Position numbers and translations under genes: made by a program. The notes beneath the pieces were generated by a model. It did not search any database, had not been told where the DNA came from, and saw nothing but the letters and a program-made list of their open reading frames with translations. From contig CALUMX010000001.1 in NCBI GenBank assembly GCA_944321875.1, positions 1-64,000 on the forward strand: 64,000 bases of DNA. The letters run 5' to 3'. This document shows, in pieces, positions 35,462 through 46,233 of the stretch. This DNA comes from an uncultured Muribaculaceae bacterium. Lineage in GTDB: Bacteria; Bacteroidota; Bacteroidia; Bacteroidales; Muribaculaceae. Position 1 is the first letter of the stretch; each line of letters opens with the position of its first letter.

Positions 35462-36319
35462 CTAATCTTTTTTGTTCCTTGAAGATTTCTTATGCACTTG
35501 ATTCTTTGTTAATGATTTCTCTTCCGATTTCAATCGTCTCTCAACTTTTTTCACATCCTCTCCAGCGGGCAGTTGTTCCGGGACGATGCCTCTTTGCAAC
35601 AGCATATTGCGCACTGCCGTGTTATTATCAATATGCTCTCTACAAATTTGCTCCTGTCCGTATAAATCTTTTTGCTGCACGTTGACGGATGTCATTTCCG
35701 CAGCAAAATCTTTAGCTTTAATACTGATAGTCGGTAGAAAATCAGCTAACGGCCGTTTGTCCGGTGCTCCTAATTTTCTTTTTAACAAAGCGGTATCTAA
35801 ATGAAACAAAGCCTTATCTCCCTTTGAGCGTATAACTGCAAAACCACTATTATCAACTCCTCGCTCATATATGATACCCGACAAGCGATTTTCCGTCTCC
35901 GCTAATTTATTACGTGCAGTAACACGCTCATAATCAAGAATTCTTTGCTGTACAAGCTCTGCCCTCCGTGTCTGGACAGCAAAATAATTCTGCGCAAATG
36001 CCACTTGAGGTTTACGGGAGTCTCCGTTTTGGGCAACAAGATAGCAGGCATATCGTGTCAACATATAGTCATTAACCTCACGCTGAGCTCCTTTTGCAAG
36101 GTCTATCATTTTGCTGATGTCAGCAAAATGATAACCGACTTCCTGTCCGGCATTGGTACACGCTGTTTTTGCTTTCTCTATGATATTCTCAAAGTTACGC
36201 CACTGAGCGTACCCTAACAAGCTTGACAAATCTCTGGCACTCCAACACTCTACTCCTTGGTATTCATTGGCTATAGATTCAAATTGCTGGAACAATTCAT
36301 TTATTTCTTCGGCTTTCAT
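35462..36319 (-). CDS. dinD: DinD-family DNA-damage-inducible protein
   Basis: The protein has 285 residues, close to the usual DinD length. The N-terminal BRO/KilA-like segment is [20 protein letters not shown], followed by the DinD block [35 protein letters not shown] basic, Lys-rich tail (KKSSRNKKD) closes it. The E. coli protein is SOS-induced and inhibits RecA-filament activities. The gene is more A+T-rich than dnaX and lpdA on either side, suggesting later acquisition. It has its own repeat-borne promoter. No LexA box was recognised. Confidence 0.88.
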   Translation of the reverse strand: MKAEEINELFQQFESIANEYQGVECWSARDLSSLLGYAQWRNFENIIEKAKTACTNAGQEVGYHFADISKMIDLAKGAQREVNDYMLTRYACYLVAQNGDSRKPQVAFAQNYFAVQTRRAELVQQRILDYERVTARNKLAETENRLSGIIYERGVDNSGFAVIRSKGDKALFHLDTALLKRKLGAPDKRPLADFLPTISIKAKDFAAEMTSVNVQQKDLYGQEQICREHIDNNTAVRNMLLQRGIVPEQLPAGEDVKKVERRLKSEEKSLTKNQVHKKSSRNKKD

Positions 36320-36363
36320 GAGTACTTATTTTTTCCTTTAATAATGGCAATTAGTATCTTATG

Positions 36364-36395
36364 CAAAAATAAAGAAAGACGAGCGCAGTGGCAAA
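36364..36395 (-). promoter_or_regulatory. Repeat-borne promoter upstream of dinD (copy 3)
   Basis: On the minus strand, TTTG (36392-36395), a 20-nt spacer and TATTTTTG (36364-36371). The spacer half GCCACTGCGCTCG is identical to the dnaX copies, while the -7 half has drifted but keeps TAnnTTTG. It lies 44 nt before the dinD start. Confidence 0.7.
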
Positions 36396-36406
36396 AGTTA
36401 GTCCAA

Positions 36407-36448
36407 TAAAAAGACGAGGGGAATTGCGTCAACCGCAACTCCCCTCGC
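36407..36448 (-). terminator. Terminator of the glycine cleavage operon
   Basis: A 14-nt stem with a single wobble or mismatch (36415-36428 with 36434-36447, CGAGGGGA...TCCCCTCG) and a 5-nt loop, followed on the minus strand by TCTTTTTATT. It lies just after the lpdA stop codon. Confidence 0.85.
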
Positions 36449-36470
36449 TATTCGTTGAATTCACACACCT

Positions 36471-37811
36471 TTACATGCGGGCTGCCGTCATGACAACCTC
36501 ACTCAGGGTCGGGTGAGTGTGAATGATGTTACGCAAATCTTCTACCGTGCCGTTCTTCGTAATCAACGCACAGGCTTCCTGCACGAGGTCGGACGCGTGC
36601 GGACCATAAATGTGGCAGCCAAGTAGCTTGCCGTCTTCCGCTACAATCAGCTTGCAATAGCCTTCCGATTCTCCAAGACACAAAGCCTTGCCGTTGGCGC
36701 GGAAAAAGGCCTTCTTCGCGCTGTAAGCCACGCCCTGCGCCTTGCAGTCGTCCTCCGTCATGCCTACGGTAGCCACTTCCGGCATCGTGAACACAGCGGC
36801 CGGCATCACATCGAGTCGCAACTCGTCGTCACGGCCCATGATGGCATGCAGCGCACGCTCGCCCTGGAACGATGCGGCATGAGCAAGCATCATCAGTCCG
36901 TTCACGTCGCCGATAGCGTAGATATGAGGCACGGATGTCTGCATGCGGTCGTTGACAACGATACCGCGGCGGTCGGTCTCCACGCCTACATCCGCCAGAT
37001 TGAGCGATGCCGTGTTGGCTCTGCGGCCCACTGCCATCAGCACCTTGTCGGCAACGACCTCTGCCGTCTTGCCCTTGCGCTCATAGATGACCTTCAAGCC
37101 GTCCTCAACAGCCTCGATGGCCGTAACACCCGATTGTGTCTCAATCGTGATGCCACGCTTGCCGAGACTCTGACGCAGACGCTTTGCCAGGTCGGAATCG
37201 AAATGAGGAAGCACTTCCTTGGCAAATTCCACCACCGTCACCTCACTGCCGAACGTGCGGAAAATAGAGGCGAACTCCAATCCAATCACGCCCGCACCGA
37301 TGATGCACAGACGTTTCGGAATGCTGTCAAGGCTGAGCATCTCGCGCGACGTAATCACCCCCGGCAAATCGTGTCCCGGAATCGGCAGCATGGCCGAAAC
37401 AGAACCCGTAGCGATGATGATATAGTCGGCCGTAAATGTCTCGCCGGCAGCCTCCACCGTATGCGCGTCGACAAAACGAGCCGTTCCCTTCACCAACCGA
37501 AGGTTGGGAATGGAAAGAAGCGTCTCCACGCCGCTCTTCAACTGCGCCACAATGGCTTCCTTACGGACCATGACGGCAGGGAAGTTGAGCGTATAGGACA
37601 CGTTGTCCACTCCGTAGCCTGCGGCTTCGGCGAGGTCGGTAAGCAGCGATGCCGTGCGGCACAGTGCCTTTGTTGGGATGCAACCCTCGTTCAGACATGT
37701 TCCGCCCACCTCGTTGGCCTCGATGAGCGTCACGTCGAAACCGTTGCGCGCAGCCGTCGCGGCGGTTTCATAACCGCCGGGACCTGCACCTATGATGATT
37801 ATTTTTTGCAT
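36471..37811 (-). CDS. lpdA: Dihydrolipoyl dehydrogenase
   Basis: The protein has 446 residues. The FAD-binding motif is [13 protein letters not shown], and the redox-active disulfide is in [13 protein letters not shown] (Cys39 and Cys44). The NAD-binding segment is [15 protein letters not shown]. The C-terminal dimerisation domain ends with the catalytic His-Glu region IHTHPTLSE. It reoxidises dihydrolipoyl-GcvH (L protein) with NAD+. Its start overlaps the end of gcvPB by 13 nt, and it is the last gene of the glycine cleavage operon, which favours a glycine-dedicated copy. Confidence 0.95.
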   Translation of the reverse strand: MQKIIIIGAGPGGYETAATAARNGFDVTLIEANEVGGTCLNEGCIPTKALCRTASLLTDLAEAAGYGVDNVSYTLNFPAVMVRKEAIVAQLKSGVETLLSIPNLRLVKGTARFVDAHTVEAAGETFTADYIIIATGSVSAMLPIPGHDLPGVITSREMLSLDSIPKRLCIIGAGVIGLEFASIFRTFGSEVTVVEFAKEVLPHFDSDLAKRLRQSLGKRGITIETQSGVTAIEAVEDGLKVIYERKGKTAEVVADKVLMAVGRRANTASLNLADVGVETDRRGIVVNDRMQTSVPHIYAIGDVNGLMMLAHAASFQGERALHAIMGRDDELRLDVMPAAVFTMPEVATVGMTEDDCKAQGVAYSAKKAFFRANGKALCLGESEGYCKLIVAEDGKLLGCHIYGPHASDLVQEACALITKNGTVEDLRNIIHTHPTLSEVVMTAARM

Positions 37812-39262
37812 AAGCTTTCGCGATAAGTCAGAATCGGGTTCTTGGCAGCGGTAGTCTCGTCAAGACGGCGCACCGGCGTGTTGTGAGGTGCCGAATGCAG
37901 CTCTTCCGGATTGGCGATAGCTTCCTCGGCGATGCGGCGCATCACTTCGATGAAGCCGTCGAGTGTCTCCTTCGATTCTGTCTCGGTAGGCTCAATCATG
38001 ATAGCCTGATGGAACAGAAGCGGGAAGTAGATAGTCGGCGCGTGGAATCCGTAGTCGAGCAGACGTTTCGCCACGTCGAGCGTAGTGATGCCTGTCGACT
38101 TGTCGAGCAAACCGTCAAATACGAACTCGTGCATGCAAGTCATGTCAATCGGCAACTTGTAGCAATCCTTCAGGCTCTCCTTGATATAGTTGGCGTTAAG
38201 CACAGCCAACGGACCGGCCATACGGATGTTTTCCTTGCCGAGAGAGAGGATGTAGGTGTAAGCGCGGATAAGCACGCCGAAGTTACCCATAAAGCCGGAT
38301 ACACGGCCGCAGGAAGTCTCCGACGTAAGCAACTGATATTTGCCGTCAGCACCAAGCACTACGCGCGGATTGGGCAGACAGTCAGCCAGATGGGCAGCCA
38401 CTCCGACAGGGCCAGCACCCGGACCGCCACCACCGTGAGGTGTGGAGAATGTCTTGTGCAGGTTCAGGTGAAGCACGTCAAAGCCCATATCACCCGGACG
38501 TACCATACCGAGCAGCGGGTTGAAGTTGGCTCCATCGTAATAGAGTAGACCGCCGCAGTCATGTACGAGCTTCGCAATTTCCTTAATTTCCGATTCAAAC
38601 AATCCGAGGGTGTTCGGGTTAGTCATCATGATACCCGCAATCGTGTCGTCGAGCAACGGACGGAGCGACTCAATGTCGATTCTGCCGTCTGGTTTCGACT
38701 TCACTTCCACCACGTCGAGTCCGCACACGGCTGCGCTGGCCGGATTTGTTCCGTGAGCACTGTCGGGCACGATAATCTTCGTACGCTTCATGTCGCCGCG
38801 CAACTCATGGTAACGGCGAATCACCATCAATCCTGTCAGCTCGCCCTGCGCGCCGGCAAACGGATTCAGCGTGAAATTGGCCATACCTGTGATGGCTGAG
38901 AGCGAGCGCTCGAGGTTGTAGTAAAGCTCAAGCACGCCCTGTACGGTCGATTCCGGCTGCAACGGGTGAATGTCCTTGAAGCAGGCAAGCGAGGCCATCT
39001 CCTCGTTGATTTTCGGATTATATTTCATGGTGCAGCTTCCGAGCGGATAGAAGCCCGTGTCCACACCGAAGTTCATGTTTGACAAGTTTGTGTAGTGGCG
39101 CACTACGTCGAGTTCGCTCACTTCCGGCAGTTCGGCAGCGGCCGTACGGCGCAAACCTTCAGGAAGAGCATCTGCAGTAGTGTTCCAAGGAGAAACAGGA
39201 AGTGAATATCCGCAACGTCCCGGTTTCGATAATTCGAATATCAATTTATCGTAGTATTTCAT
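37799..39262 (-). CDS. gcvPB: Glycine dehydrogenase (decarboxylating) subunit 2
   Basis: The protein has 487 residues and corresponds to the C-terminal half of one-chain GcvP. The pyridoxal-phosphate lysine is Lys270 in [19 protein letters not shown]. The family N-terminus [20 protein letters not shown] is present. With GcvPA it decarboxylates glycine and passes the aminomethyl group to lipoyl-GcvH. It starts 2 nt after the gcvPA stop codon, so the two subunits are made together. Confidence 0.95.
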   Translation of the reverse strand: MKYYDKLIFELSKPGRCGYSLPVSPWNTTADALPEGLRRTAAAELPEVSELDVVRHYTNLSNMNFGVDTGFYPLGSCTMKYNPKINEEMASLACFKDIHPLQPESTVQGVLELYYNLERSLSAITGMANFTLNPFAGAQGELTGLMVIRRYHELRGDMKRTKIIVPDSAHGTNPASAAVCGLDVVEVKSKPDGRIDIESLRPLLDDTIAGIMMTNPNTLGLFESEIKEIAKLVHDCGGLLYYDGANFNPLLGMVRPGDMGFDVLHLNLHKTFSTPHGGGGPGAGPVGVAAHLADCLPNPRVVLGADGKYQLLTSETSCGRVSGFMGNFGVLIRAYTYILSLGKENIRMAGPLAVLNANYIKESLKDCYKLPIDMTCMHEFVFDGLLDKSTGITTLDVAKRLLDYGFHAPTIYFPLLFHQAIMIEPTETESKETLDGFIEVMRRIAEEAIANPEELHSAPHNTPVRRLDETTAAKNPILTYRESLCKK

Positions 39263-39264
39263 AA

Positions 39265-40587
39265 CTAAATGCTCTTTATCAGGTCAATCATTCTGTCGAT
39301 TTCTTCACGGGTGCGACGTTCGGTTGCCGCAAACGAAACATAGCCTTCCTCCGTAGCGAGAGCGCCGAAGAAGCCGCCGTCGAGCAATGCCTGTTGCAGT
39401 TTCTCGACAGGGATGGTAGTCTTCAGTACGAACTCTTTCAGGAACGGACGGTCGAATACCGGAGCAAACAGTCCGGTAGCCACCAACTGGTCGTGCAGGT
39501 AGTGAGCGGCACCATACGACTGGTTGCACACTTCCTTCAGTCCCTGCTTGCCCATCAATGAGAGATAGATAGTCACATAGAGAGCCATCAGCGACTGGTT
39601 GGAGCAGATGTTGCTGTTTGCCTTCTCACGACGGATGTGCTGCTCTCTTGCCTGAAGCGTAAGTACGAACGCACGCTTGCCGTCGACGTCGGTAGTCTCA
39701 CCCACGATACGGCCCGGCAACTTGCGCACATGCTCTTTCTTGCAAGCGAGGAAGCCCACATACGGACCACCGAAGCTCATCGGAATACCGAGTGTCTGGC
39801 CGTCGCCACAAGCCACGTCAGCACCCCATTCGCCCGGAGTGCGCACCACAGCCAGAGCCGACGGGTCGGCATAGACCATGAGCAAGCCCTTCTGAGCGTG
39901 AACGGCATCAGCAAAGCCGGTAAGGTCCTCAACGATACCGAAACGGTTGATGCTCGGCACGAGCACACCGGCTACGTCGCCGGCCTCGAGTTGAGCTTTC
40001 AGGTCGGCAAGGTCGGTATTACCATCCTTGTGAGCCACTGTTCCGATAACCACTCCGTGATATTTAGCATAGGTTCTCACCACCTCAGCCACCTGCGGAA
40101 GCAAAGTGTCGGCGATGAGCACGCGCGTCTTCTTGCGGGTAGCCGCCATTGCCATCATCATGGCCTCGGCAGCAGCCGTAGCGCCGTCATACATGGAAGC
40201 GTTGGCACACTCCATGCCTGTCAGCTCGGCAATCATGCTCTGATACTCAAAGATGTAGCGAAGCGTACCTTGTGAGATTTCAGCCTGATAGGGCGTGTAG
40301 GCCGTCAGATACTCAGCACGGCTAATCAACGCCGGAATCACAGCCGGCTGATAGTGGTCGTAGGCACCGCAACCGCACATCACCGTAACCGGCTTGTTCT
40401 TGCGGCCAAGACCCTCGAAACATCTTCTGATTTCCATTTCCGACATGGCAGACGGAAGGTCGTACTCCTTGCGGTAGACCACGTCGGCCGGTACGTCGGC
40501 ATAAAGCTCTTCAAGACTTCCGACACCGATGCGCGCCAGCATGGCGTTCACATCGGCGTCAGTATGAGGAAAATAAGCAAAAGCCAT
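39265..40587 (-). CDS. gcvPA: Glycine dehydrogenase (decarboxylating) subunit 1
   Basis: The protein has 440 residues and corresponds to the N-terminal half of GcvP. It begins [20 protein letters not shown] and contains [40 protein letters not shown] and [21 protein letters not shown]. It lacks the PLP lysine, as expected. It starts 14 nt after gcvH. The split arrangement is typical of Firmicutes and archaea and occurs in some Bacteroidetes. Confidence 0.95.
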   Translation of the reverse strand: MAFAYFPHTDADVNAMLARIGVGSLEELYADVPADVVYRKEYDLPSAMSEMEIRRCFEGLGRKNKPVTVMCGCGAYDHYQPAVIPALISRAEYLTAYTPYQAEISQGTLRYIFEYQSMIAELTGMECANASMYDGATAAAEAMMMAMAATRKKTRVLIADTLLPQVAEVVRTYAKYHGVVIGTVAHKDGNTDLADLKAQLEAGDVAGVLVPSINRFGIVEDLTGFADAVHAQKGLLMVYADPSALAVVRTPGEWGADVACGDGQTLGIPMSFGGPYVGFLACKKEHVRKLPGRIVGETTDVDGKRAFVLTLQAREQHIRREKANSNICSNQSLMALYVTIYLSLMGKQGLKEVCNQSYGAAHYLHDQLVATGLFAPVFDRPFLKEFVLKTTIPVEKLQQALLDGGFFGALATEEGYVSFAATERRTREEIDRMIDLIKSI

Positions 40588-40601
40588 AATACGGGAAGAT
40601 A

Positions 40602-40988
40602 TTAATGTTCGTTTTCGCAGAATGCTGCATAATCCTCAGCGTTCATCAAGTCTTCCAATTCAGAAGCGTCGCTGAGTTTCACCTTAATAATCCAGTTTTC
40701 GTAAGCGTCCTTGTTGATGAGTTCAGGAGCGTCGGCAAGAGCCTCGTTCACTTCTACAACTTCTCCGCTGATTGGCGCAATCAAATCGCTGGCAGCCTTT
40801 ACACTCTCAACAGCACCGAAGTCAGAATCCTTCTCCACCTCGTCGCCTTCTTCCGGCATATCGACATAAACGATATTGCCCATAGCCTGTTGAGCGTGGT
40901 CTGTGATACCTACATAACCGTATTCACCTTCTACTCTGACCCATTCGTGTGATTCGCTGTAATATAAGCCTTCAATTGTCTTTGCCAT
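40602..40988 (-). CDS. gcvH: Glycine cleavage system H protein
   Basis: The protein has 128 residues, the normal length. The lipoylation site is Lys64 in GAVESVKAASDLIAP. The N-terminus YYSESHEWVRVEGEYGYVGIT is typical. The lipoyl arm shuttles the aminomethyl group among the P, T and L proteins. A lipoate-protein ligase gene at the head of the same operon can attach the cofactor. The preceding gene, gcvT, ends 39 nt upstream. Confidence 0.96.
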   Translation of the reverse strand: MAKTIEGLYYSESHEWVRVEGEYGYVGITDHAQQAMGNIVYVDMPEEGDEVEKDSDFGAVESVKAASDLIAPISGEVVEVNEALADAPELINKDAYENWIIKVKLSDASELEDLMNAEDYAAFCENEH

Positions 40989-41027
40989 AATTGTAATGAT
41001 TTTGTTGGTTTGTTTTATTTGGTTTAT

Positions 41028-42128
41028 TTATTTTTTGTATTTCTTGTCGTAGAAACGCTTCTTGCAGACTACCGCCTTGAAGAGTTTCTTTCTGATTTTG
41101 ATTTCCACTTCCGTGTCGAGAGCGGAGTAAGCCTTCTCAACGAGAGCCGTACATACGCTGCGGTCGGTGGAGATGGTGTGATAGCCCGTAGTAACGACAC
41201 CGACAGTGCGGCCGTCGGCAATCACTTCGTATCCGGCGCGAGGAATAGCCTTTTCCTTCAGCTCGATACCCACAACCTTCTTCGTTGTGCCTTCTGTCTT
41301 CTGCTTCAATACGGCTTCCTTACCGATGAACTCTTCCTTGTCCATCTTCACGAACATACCGAGACCCGACTCAATCGGAGAGATTTCCGGGCTGAGCTCG
41401 TGACCGTAAAGCGGCAAGCCTGCCTCAAAGCGGAGCGTGTCGCGGCAACCGAGACCGCAAGGCTTCACATGAGCGTCGGTCAGCAGGATATCCCAAAGGC
41501 GTACGATTACCTCCGGAGCAGCGTAGAACTCGAAACCGTCCTCACCCGTATAGCCCGTACGGCTGGCAATCAGCGGAGCGTCGTACCAGGTGATTTCCTT
41601 GAATGTATAGAAAGCGAGGTCCGACAATTCCATGTCGAGCACGCGTTCTGCGATTTCCTCCGCCTTCGGACCCTGCAATGCAATCTGTCCCCAGCGTTCG
41701 GAAGCATTGTCAATCTTAACGTCGAAACCTTCTGTCTGACCGCAAATCCATTCCACATCCTTGTCGATGTTGGAAGCGTTCACAACGAGAAGCCAAGTGT
41801 TTTCAGCAGTCATGCGGTAAACCAACAGGTCGTCAACCACACCGCCGTCAGGATAAAGCATCATACCATAGAGTACCTTGCCGGCTTCCAGCCCCTTCAC
41901 GTCGTTGGTGAAGATGTGGTTTACGAAGCGCTCTGCATCAGGACCCGATACGAAGATTTCGCCCATATGCGACACGTCAAACATTCCGACCGTCGTACGC
42001 ACAGCCGTATGCTCATCGATGATGGAGCTATACTCAATAGGCATCATAAATCCGGCGAACGGGCTCATCTTTGCGCCCAAAGCCACATGTTTGTCGTATA
42101 GGCAGGTTTTTTTCAAATTTTCTTCCAT
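41028..42128 (-). CDS. gcvT: Aminomethyltransferase (T protein)
   Basis: The protein has 366 residues, full length. Family blocks seen include FAGFMMPIEYSSIIDEH, MFDVSHMGEIFVSGPD, QGPKAEEIAERVL, RTGYTGEDGFEFY and GLGCRDTLRFEAGLPLYGHEL. It releases ammonia from the aminomethyl-lipoyl intermediate and transfers the one-carbon unit to tetrahydrofolate. It starts 20 nt after the lplA stop codon. Confidence 0.96.
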   Translation of the reverse strand: MEENLKKTCLYDKHVALGAKMSPFAGFMMPIEYSSIIDEHTAVRTTVGMFDVSHMGEIFVSGPDAERFVNHIFTNDVKGLEAGKVLYGMMLYPDGGVVDDLLVYRMTAENTWLLVVNASNIDKDVEWICGQTEGFDVKIDNASERWGQIALQGPKAEEIAERVLDMELSDLAFYTFKEITWYDAPLIASRTGYTGEDGFEFYAAPEVIVRLWDILLTDAHVKPCGLGCRDTLRFEAGLPLYGHELSPEISPIESGLGMFVKMDKEEFIGKEAVLKQKTEGTTKKVVGIELKEKAIPRAGYEVIADGRTVGVVTTGYHTISTDRSVCTALVEKAYSALDTEVEIKIRKKLFKAVVCKKRFYDKKYKK

Positions 42129-42148
42129 GGTGATTAATGATTAATGGA

Positions 42149-43117
42149 TTATATTTTTTTGATTAGATGTATCAGTTGGTCGTTTGTCAGGTTGCGTATG
42201 TAGTCGCCCGCCTGCAAACCGGAGAGGGAGGCCACGGCCTCGTCCACTGTTAGGCCTGCGAAACGCCGGGTCAACTCGGCTGCCAGGTCGTCGAGGGCGA
42301 AAAAGTCGCCGGCGATATGCACCTGGCGTATTTTCTCATGACGCATGTTCAGGCTCAGAATCACCTCGCCCACCCCTTCTATTTTCTCGCGTGCCGAAAC
42401 CGAATAGGCCGGATTGCTTCCGTTGAAGAACCCGTCGTCGAGATAGGTTTTCTCGATTTCCTCGATGCGTGCCACCTCCTCGGGCGTCAGCATCCGGGTG
42501 CCGTTGGTGAATTCATTGATGATAAATGTCTTGAAATCCTCAATACCCATATCGGTATGCTCGCTGAGGTTGGTCACGTGCTGGCGCACGGAAGCCACAC
42601 CCTTACTCTGGAGCTTGTCGGTCGAGGGAGTAATAGCCTCGACAAGATGGTCGAAATTGGTATTGAACAGCATGGTACCATGTACGATGCACTTGCCGGG
42701 CACTTTGTAGAATGCGTTGCCCGACACTTTCTTGCCGGCAATCTGGATGTCGTTGCGGCCGCTGACTGTAGCGGGTATGCCGATTTTACGCAGCGCCAGC
42801 TCTACGAGGCGCAGATAACGGTCAAACACAAAACCCACGTTCTCACCTTTGACTACATAGGAAAGCATCAGGTTGCCCTGGTCGGAATAGACACAGCCGC
42901 CACCGCTCTTACGACGAAATATATTGATTCCATTTGCCTGACAATAAGGCACATTCACCTCTGCTTCCATCAGTTGATTCCGGCCGAAGATAACGGTCGG
43001 ATTCACCTGCCAGAGAAAAAATGCGTCCTCGTCCAGCTCCCGTGCCACAAATTCCTCCATGGCCAGATAGAATATCAGACGGCGCTGAGTATTATCAGGT
43101 AAAACGATGTGTTTCAT
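42149..43117 (-). CDS. lplA: Lipoate-protein ligase
   Basis: The protein has 322 residues. The catalytic core has RRKSGGGCVYSDQGNLMLSYV, the lipoyl-AMP site KVSGNAFYK and the target-binding KLQSKGVASVRQHVTNL. A C-terminal accessory domain (about 240-322) is present, as in LplA proteins. It activates free lipoate with ATP and attaches it to GcvH. As the promoter-proximal gene of the glycine cleavage operon it links cofactor attachment to use. It has a near-perfect promoter upstream. Confidence 0.92.
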   Translation of the reverse strand: MKHIVLPDNTQRRLIFYLAMEEFVARELDEDAFFLWQVNPTVIFGRNQLMEAEVNVPYCQANGINIFRRKSGGGCVYSDQGNLMLSYVVKGENVGFVFDRYLRLVELALRKIGIPATVSGRNDIQIAGKKVSGNAFYKVPGKCIVHGTMLFNTNFDHLVEAITPSTDKLQSKGVASVRQHVTNLSEHTDMGIEDFKTFIINEFTNGTRMLTPEEVARIEEIEKTYLDDGFFNGSNPAYSVSAREKIEGVGEVILSLNMRHEKIRQVHIAGDFFALDDLAAELTRRFAGLTVDEAVASLSGLQAGDYIRNLTNDQLIHLIKKI

Positions 43118-43140
43118 TATGGTCTTGATTAATCAATTCT

Positions 43141-43171
43141 CAAAATTACGTTTTCTATTTGCAACGGCAAA
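43141..43171 (-). promoter_or_regulatory. Promoter of the lplA-gcv-lpdA operon
   Basis: On the minus strand, TTTG (43168-43171), a 19-nt spacer and TAATTTTG (43141-43148): a full consensus match, 23 nt before the lplA start. No glycine riboswitch fold was recognised in the short leader. Confidence 0.8.
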
Positions 43172-43195
43172 GAATTTATATGTGTTTTTCAACAT

Positions 43196-43235
43196 ATAAA
43201 ACAGCAGCCCCGTAACTATGTCGTTACGGGGCTGC
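43196..43235 (-). terminator. Terminator of mutS
   Basis: A perfect 13-bp stem (GCAGCCCCGTAAC and complement, 43204-43216 and 43223-43235) with a 6-nt loop. On the minus strand it is followed by TGTTTTATAT. It lies between mutS and the lplA promoter. Confidence 0.75.
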
Positions 43236-43259
43236 CGCTATGATATGCTTCCTTCGTCA

Positions 43260-45887
43260 TCAGCTTCTCTTGCCGGTGATGATGGTCTTGATTTCGTTCA
43301 GTTTGTTCAGCGCCTCCATCGGTGTCAGGTTGTTGATGTCGGCATTCAGAATCTCGTCACGCACCTGGCTCAGCACCGGGTCGTCGAGCTGGAAGAAGGA
43401 CAACTGCACGGCCTGTCCGCCGATGTTGTCGGTCACCTTCTCCAGACCCTTGTTCACGCTGTCGCGCGAGCTGGATGCCTCCAACTGCTTCAATACCTCG
43501 TTGGCCCGCTTCACGATGCTCTGCGGCAGACCCGCCAACTTGGCCACATGGATACCGAAACTGTGCTCGCTACCGCCTTTCACCAACTTGCGCACAAACA
43601 CGACCTTGCCATCGATTTCCTTGACCGACACGTTGTAGTTGACGATGCGCTTGAAGGTTTTCTCCATCTCGTTCAACTCATGGTAGTGAGTGGCAAAAAG
43701 CGTCTTGGCTCTCATCCGCGGATGTTCGTGGATGTATTCCACGATTGACCATGCAATCGAGATGCCGTCGTAGGTACTCGTACCGCGTCCCAGCTCGTCG
43801 AAAAGCACAAGGCTGCGCTCGCTGAGGTTGTTGAGAATGGCGGCCGCCTCGTTCATCTCAACCATGAAGGTCGACTCGCCCAGCGAAATGTTGTCCGACG
43901 CGCCGACACGGGTGAAGATTTTGTCAACGATGCCGATACGCGCCGACTGAGCCGGCACGAAACAGCCAATCTGGCCAAGCAACACGATGAGCGCCGTCTG
44001 TCGCAGAAGAGCCGACTTACCGGCCATGTTCGGACCGGTAATCATCATAATCTGCTGTGTATCGTTGCCCAGACGCACGGAGTTTGACACATACTGCTCG
44101 CCGGGAGGCAACTGCTTCTCAATCACCGGGTGACGTCCCTCGCAGATGTCGATGTCGAGCGAGTCGTCAATGACCGGACGGCAATAGCGGTTCTCGATGG
44201 ACACTCTCGTAAACGAGAGCAGACAGTCAAGCTGTGCCACCAAGGCGGCATTCAGCTGGATGGCCGGTATATAGGTAGCCGCGGCCTCAACGAGATTGTT
44301 GAATATGCGGGTCTCGATGGAAAGAATCTTTTCCTCCGCTCCGAGAATCTTTTCTTCGTATTCCTTCAACTCCTGCGTGACGTAACGCTCGGCGTTGACC
44401 AGCGTCTGCTTGCGAATCCACTCGGGCGGCACCTTGTCCTTGTGGGTGTTGCGCACCTCGATGAAATAGCCGAACACGTTGTTGTAGGCAATTTTAAGGC
44501 TCGGGATGCCGGTGTTCGCACTCTCGCGCTGCTGTATCTGGAGCAGATAGTCTTTGCCGGAATAGGCGATGTGACGCAGTTCATCCAACTCGTCATCCAC
44601 ACCCTCGCGCACCACGTTGCCGCGGTTGGTGGCATGGGGAGCATCCGGGTTCAGCTCACGCTCGATGCGGTCGCGGAGCGTGGAGCAGGCGTTCAGCTGC
44701 TCGCCGAAAGAGCGCAGCACAGTGTTGTCGGCCTCCTCACAGTAGGCCTTGACCGGCACGATGGCTCCCAGCGAATTCTTCAACTGCACCATCTCGCGCG
44801 GACTGATACGTCCCACGGCAATCTTCGAGAGCAGACGCTCGATGTCGCCAATCATTTCCAGCTGCTTCTGCATCAGCTCGCGGCCTTCCGTATCCTTGAA
44901 GAAATATTCCACCACGTCGTGGCGGTCGGTGATTGTCTTTACCGACTTCAACGGGAACAGCACCCATCGGCGCAACAGACGCGCACCCATCGGGCTGACC
45001 GTACGGTCGATGACATTGAGCAGACTCTTACCGTCCTCTGCCATCGGCTCGATAAGTTCCAGATTACGAATGGTAAAGCGGTCAAGACGCACGAATTTCT
45101 CCTCCTCGATGCGGGAGATGGAGGTAATGTGTCCTGTCTGCGTGTGCTGCGTGAGGTCGAGATAATAGAGGATGGCTCCGGAAGCCACCACGGCATTCGG
45201 CATTTTCTCGATACCGAATCCTTTCAGGTTGCGTGTCTCAAACTGCTTGAGCAACCGCTCGTTGGCAGCCGACTCGGTCATCATCCAATCCTCCAGTTCA
45301 AACGTAAGGTATTTGGCCGTGAACGACTGGTCGAAACGCTTCTTGCACGAACGCTCCACGAGTACCTCCTTAGGGCTGAAATTGGCCAGCAGCTTGTCGA
45401 CATAGTCAACCGTACCCTCCGCTGTCATAAACTCACCCGTACTGATGTCGAGAAACGCTACACCGCATCCCGACTTTCCGAAATGGACGGCTCCGAGAAA
45501 GTTGTTCTCCTTATAGTCGAGCATATTGCCGTTGAGCGCCACACCCGGCGTCACCAATTCGGTAATGCCGCGTTTCACCAGTTTCTTCGTCAGTTTCGGG
45601 TCCTCCAGCTGCTCGCAGATGGCCACCCGCTTTCCAGCACGCACAAGTTTGGGCAGGTAGGTGTCGAGAGCATGGTGCGGAAATCCGGCCAGTTCAATCG
45701 ACTGTCCCGGGCCGTTGGCGCGTTTCGTCAGCGTAATGCCCAGAATCTCGGATGCCGTTATCGCATCCTCCGAGAATGTTTCGTAAAAATCACCCACGCG
45801 ATAAAGCATAATGGCATCGGGATGCTTTTTCTTCATCTCGAAATACTGCTTCATCAACGGGGTCTCAACTATCTTTTTTCCTGCCAC
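43260..45887 (-). CDS. mutS: DNA mismatch repair protein MutS
   Basis: The protein has about 875 residues. The mismatch-recognition motif GDFYETF sits near the N-terminus, and the ATPase has Walker [26 protein letters not shown] and [10 protein letters not shown] chose the GTG at 45887 ([16 protein letters not shown]). The in-frame ATG at 45956 lies upstream of a perfect -7 box, so a transcript from that promoter would lack it, and its first 23 residues do not resemble MutS. It is transcribed alone, with a terminator after it. Confidence 0.95.
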   Translation of the reverse strand: MAGKKIVETPLMKQYFEMKKKHPDAIMLYRVGDFYETFSEDAITASEILGITLTKRANGPGQSIELAGFPHHALDTYLPKLVRAGKRVAICEQLEDPKLTKKLVKRGITELVTPGVALNGNMLDYKENNFLGAVHFGKSGCGVAFLDISTGEFMTAEGTVDYVDKLLANFSPKEVLVERSCKKRFDQSFTAKYLTFELEDWMMTESAANERLLKQFETRNLKGFGIEKMPNAVVASGAILYYLDLTQHTQTGHITSISRIEEEKFVRLDRFTIRNLELIEPMAEDGKSLLNVIDRTVSPMGARLLRRWVLFPLKSVKTITDRHDVVEYFFKDTEGRELMQKQLEMIGDIERLLSKIAVGRISPREMVQLKNSLGAIVPVKAYCEEADNTVLRSFGEQLNACSTLRDRIERELNPDAPHATNRGNVVREGVDDELDELRHIAYSGKDYLLQIQQRESANTGIPSLKIAYNNVFGYFIEVRNTHKDKVPPEWIRKQTLVNAERYVTQELKEYEEKILGAEEKILSIETRIFNNLVEAAATYIPAIQLNAALVAQLDCLLSFTRVSIENRYCRPVIDDSLDIDICEGRHPVIEKQLPPGEQYVSNSVRLGNDTQQIMMITGPNMAGKSALLRQTALIVLLGQIGCFVPAQSARIGIVDKIFTRVGASDNISLGESTFMVEMNEAAAILNNLSERSLVLFDELGRGTSTYDGISIAWSIVEYIHEHPRMRAKTLFATHYHELNEMEKTFKRIVNYNVSVKEIDGKVVFVRKLVKGGSEHSFGIHVAKLAGLPQSIVKRANEVLKQLEASSSRDSVNKGLEKVTDNIGGQAVQLSFFQLDDPVLSQVRDEILNADINNLTPMEALNKLNEIKTIITGKRS

Positions 45888-45915
45888 GATATTCTGTTTT
45901 TTTGATTGGTCTATA

Positions 45916-45923
45916 CAAAGGTA
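45916..45923 (-). promoter_or_regulatory. -7 box of mutS
   Basis: The minus strand reads TACCTTTG (perfect TAnnTTTG), 28 nt before the proposed GTG start. It decides against the ATG at 45956. The -33 box is not well matched. Confidence 0.5.
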
Positions 45924-46002
45924 AGACTTTTCTTTGAAATCTGTCTTTTGCCCCAAAATCCAAAAAAATCAGGAAAATGAAATTTTTTTATCTTTTACGT
46001 TA

Positions 46003-46216
46003 AACCTTTGCTCTTTTAACGAGTCCAATAAGTACAAAAACAATTTAATAAAACAATTTTTTGCACAATATACAGGCCACAAAGGGTTGTGAATTTGTCG
46101 ACCGACATGGATTCCCTCCCTGCCTGAAAGACAATAGGGACATATTACTACAGCAAGGAAACAAATTATGGTTAAAGACGAACGGGACAGTTTTGATAAC
46201 AGTCCCGTTCTTTTTT
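46003..46216 (+). ncRNA. Candidate plus-strand small RNA ending in a strong terminator
   Basis: Between divergent-looking flanks with no plus-strand gene there is a 9-bp stem (GAACGGGAC / GTCCCGTTC, 46180-46188 and 46202-46210) followed by T6 on the plus strand. A near -7 box, AACCTTTG, lies at 46003-46010. A transcript from there would be about 200 nt. Inner pairing such as AATTTGT with ACAAATT is possible. The hairpin could instead serve the minus-strand sulfatase as a weak terminator. Boundaries are approximate. Confidence 0.3.
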
Positions 46217-46233
46217 ATTCTCTCTCCAAAATA

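Noticed and set aside
43118-43259. Glycine riboswitch before the glycine cleavage operon
   Set aside because: The leader between the promoter and lplA is only about 20 nt. The single hairpin further upstream is a plain mutS terminator.
44130-45905. A 591-residue open frame on the plus strand
   Set aside because: It is antisense to mutS, with no signal, domain or start context, and is explained by codon bias in mutS.
45888-45956. ATG start for MutS at 45956
   Set aside because: A perfect -7 box at 45916-45923 lies downstream of it, and the added residues do not match MutS N-termini.
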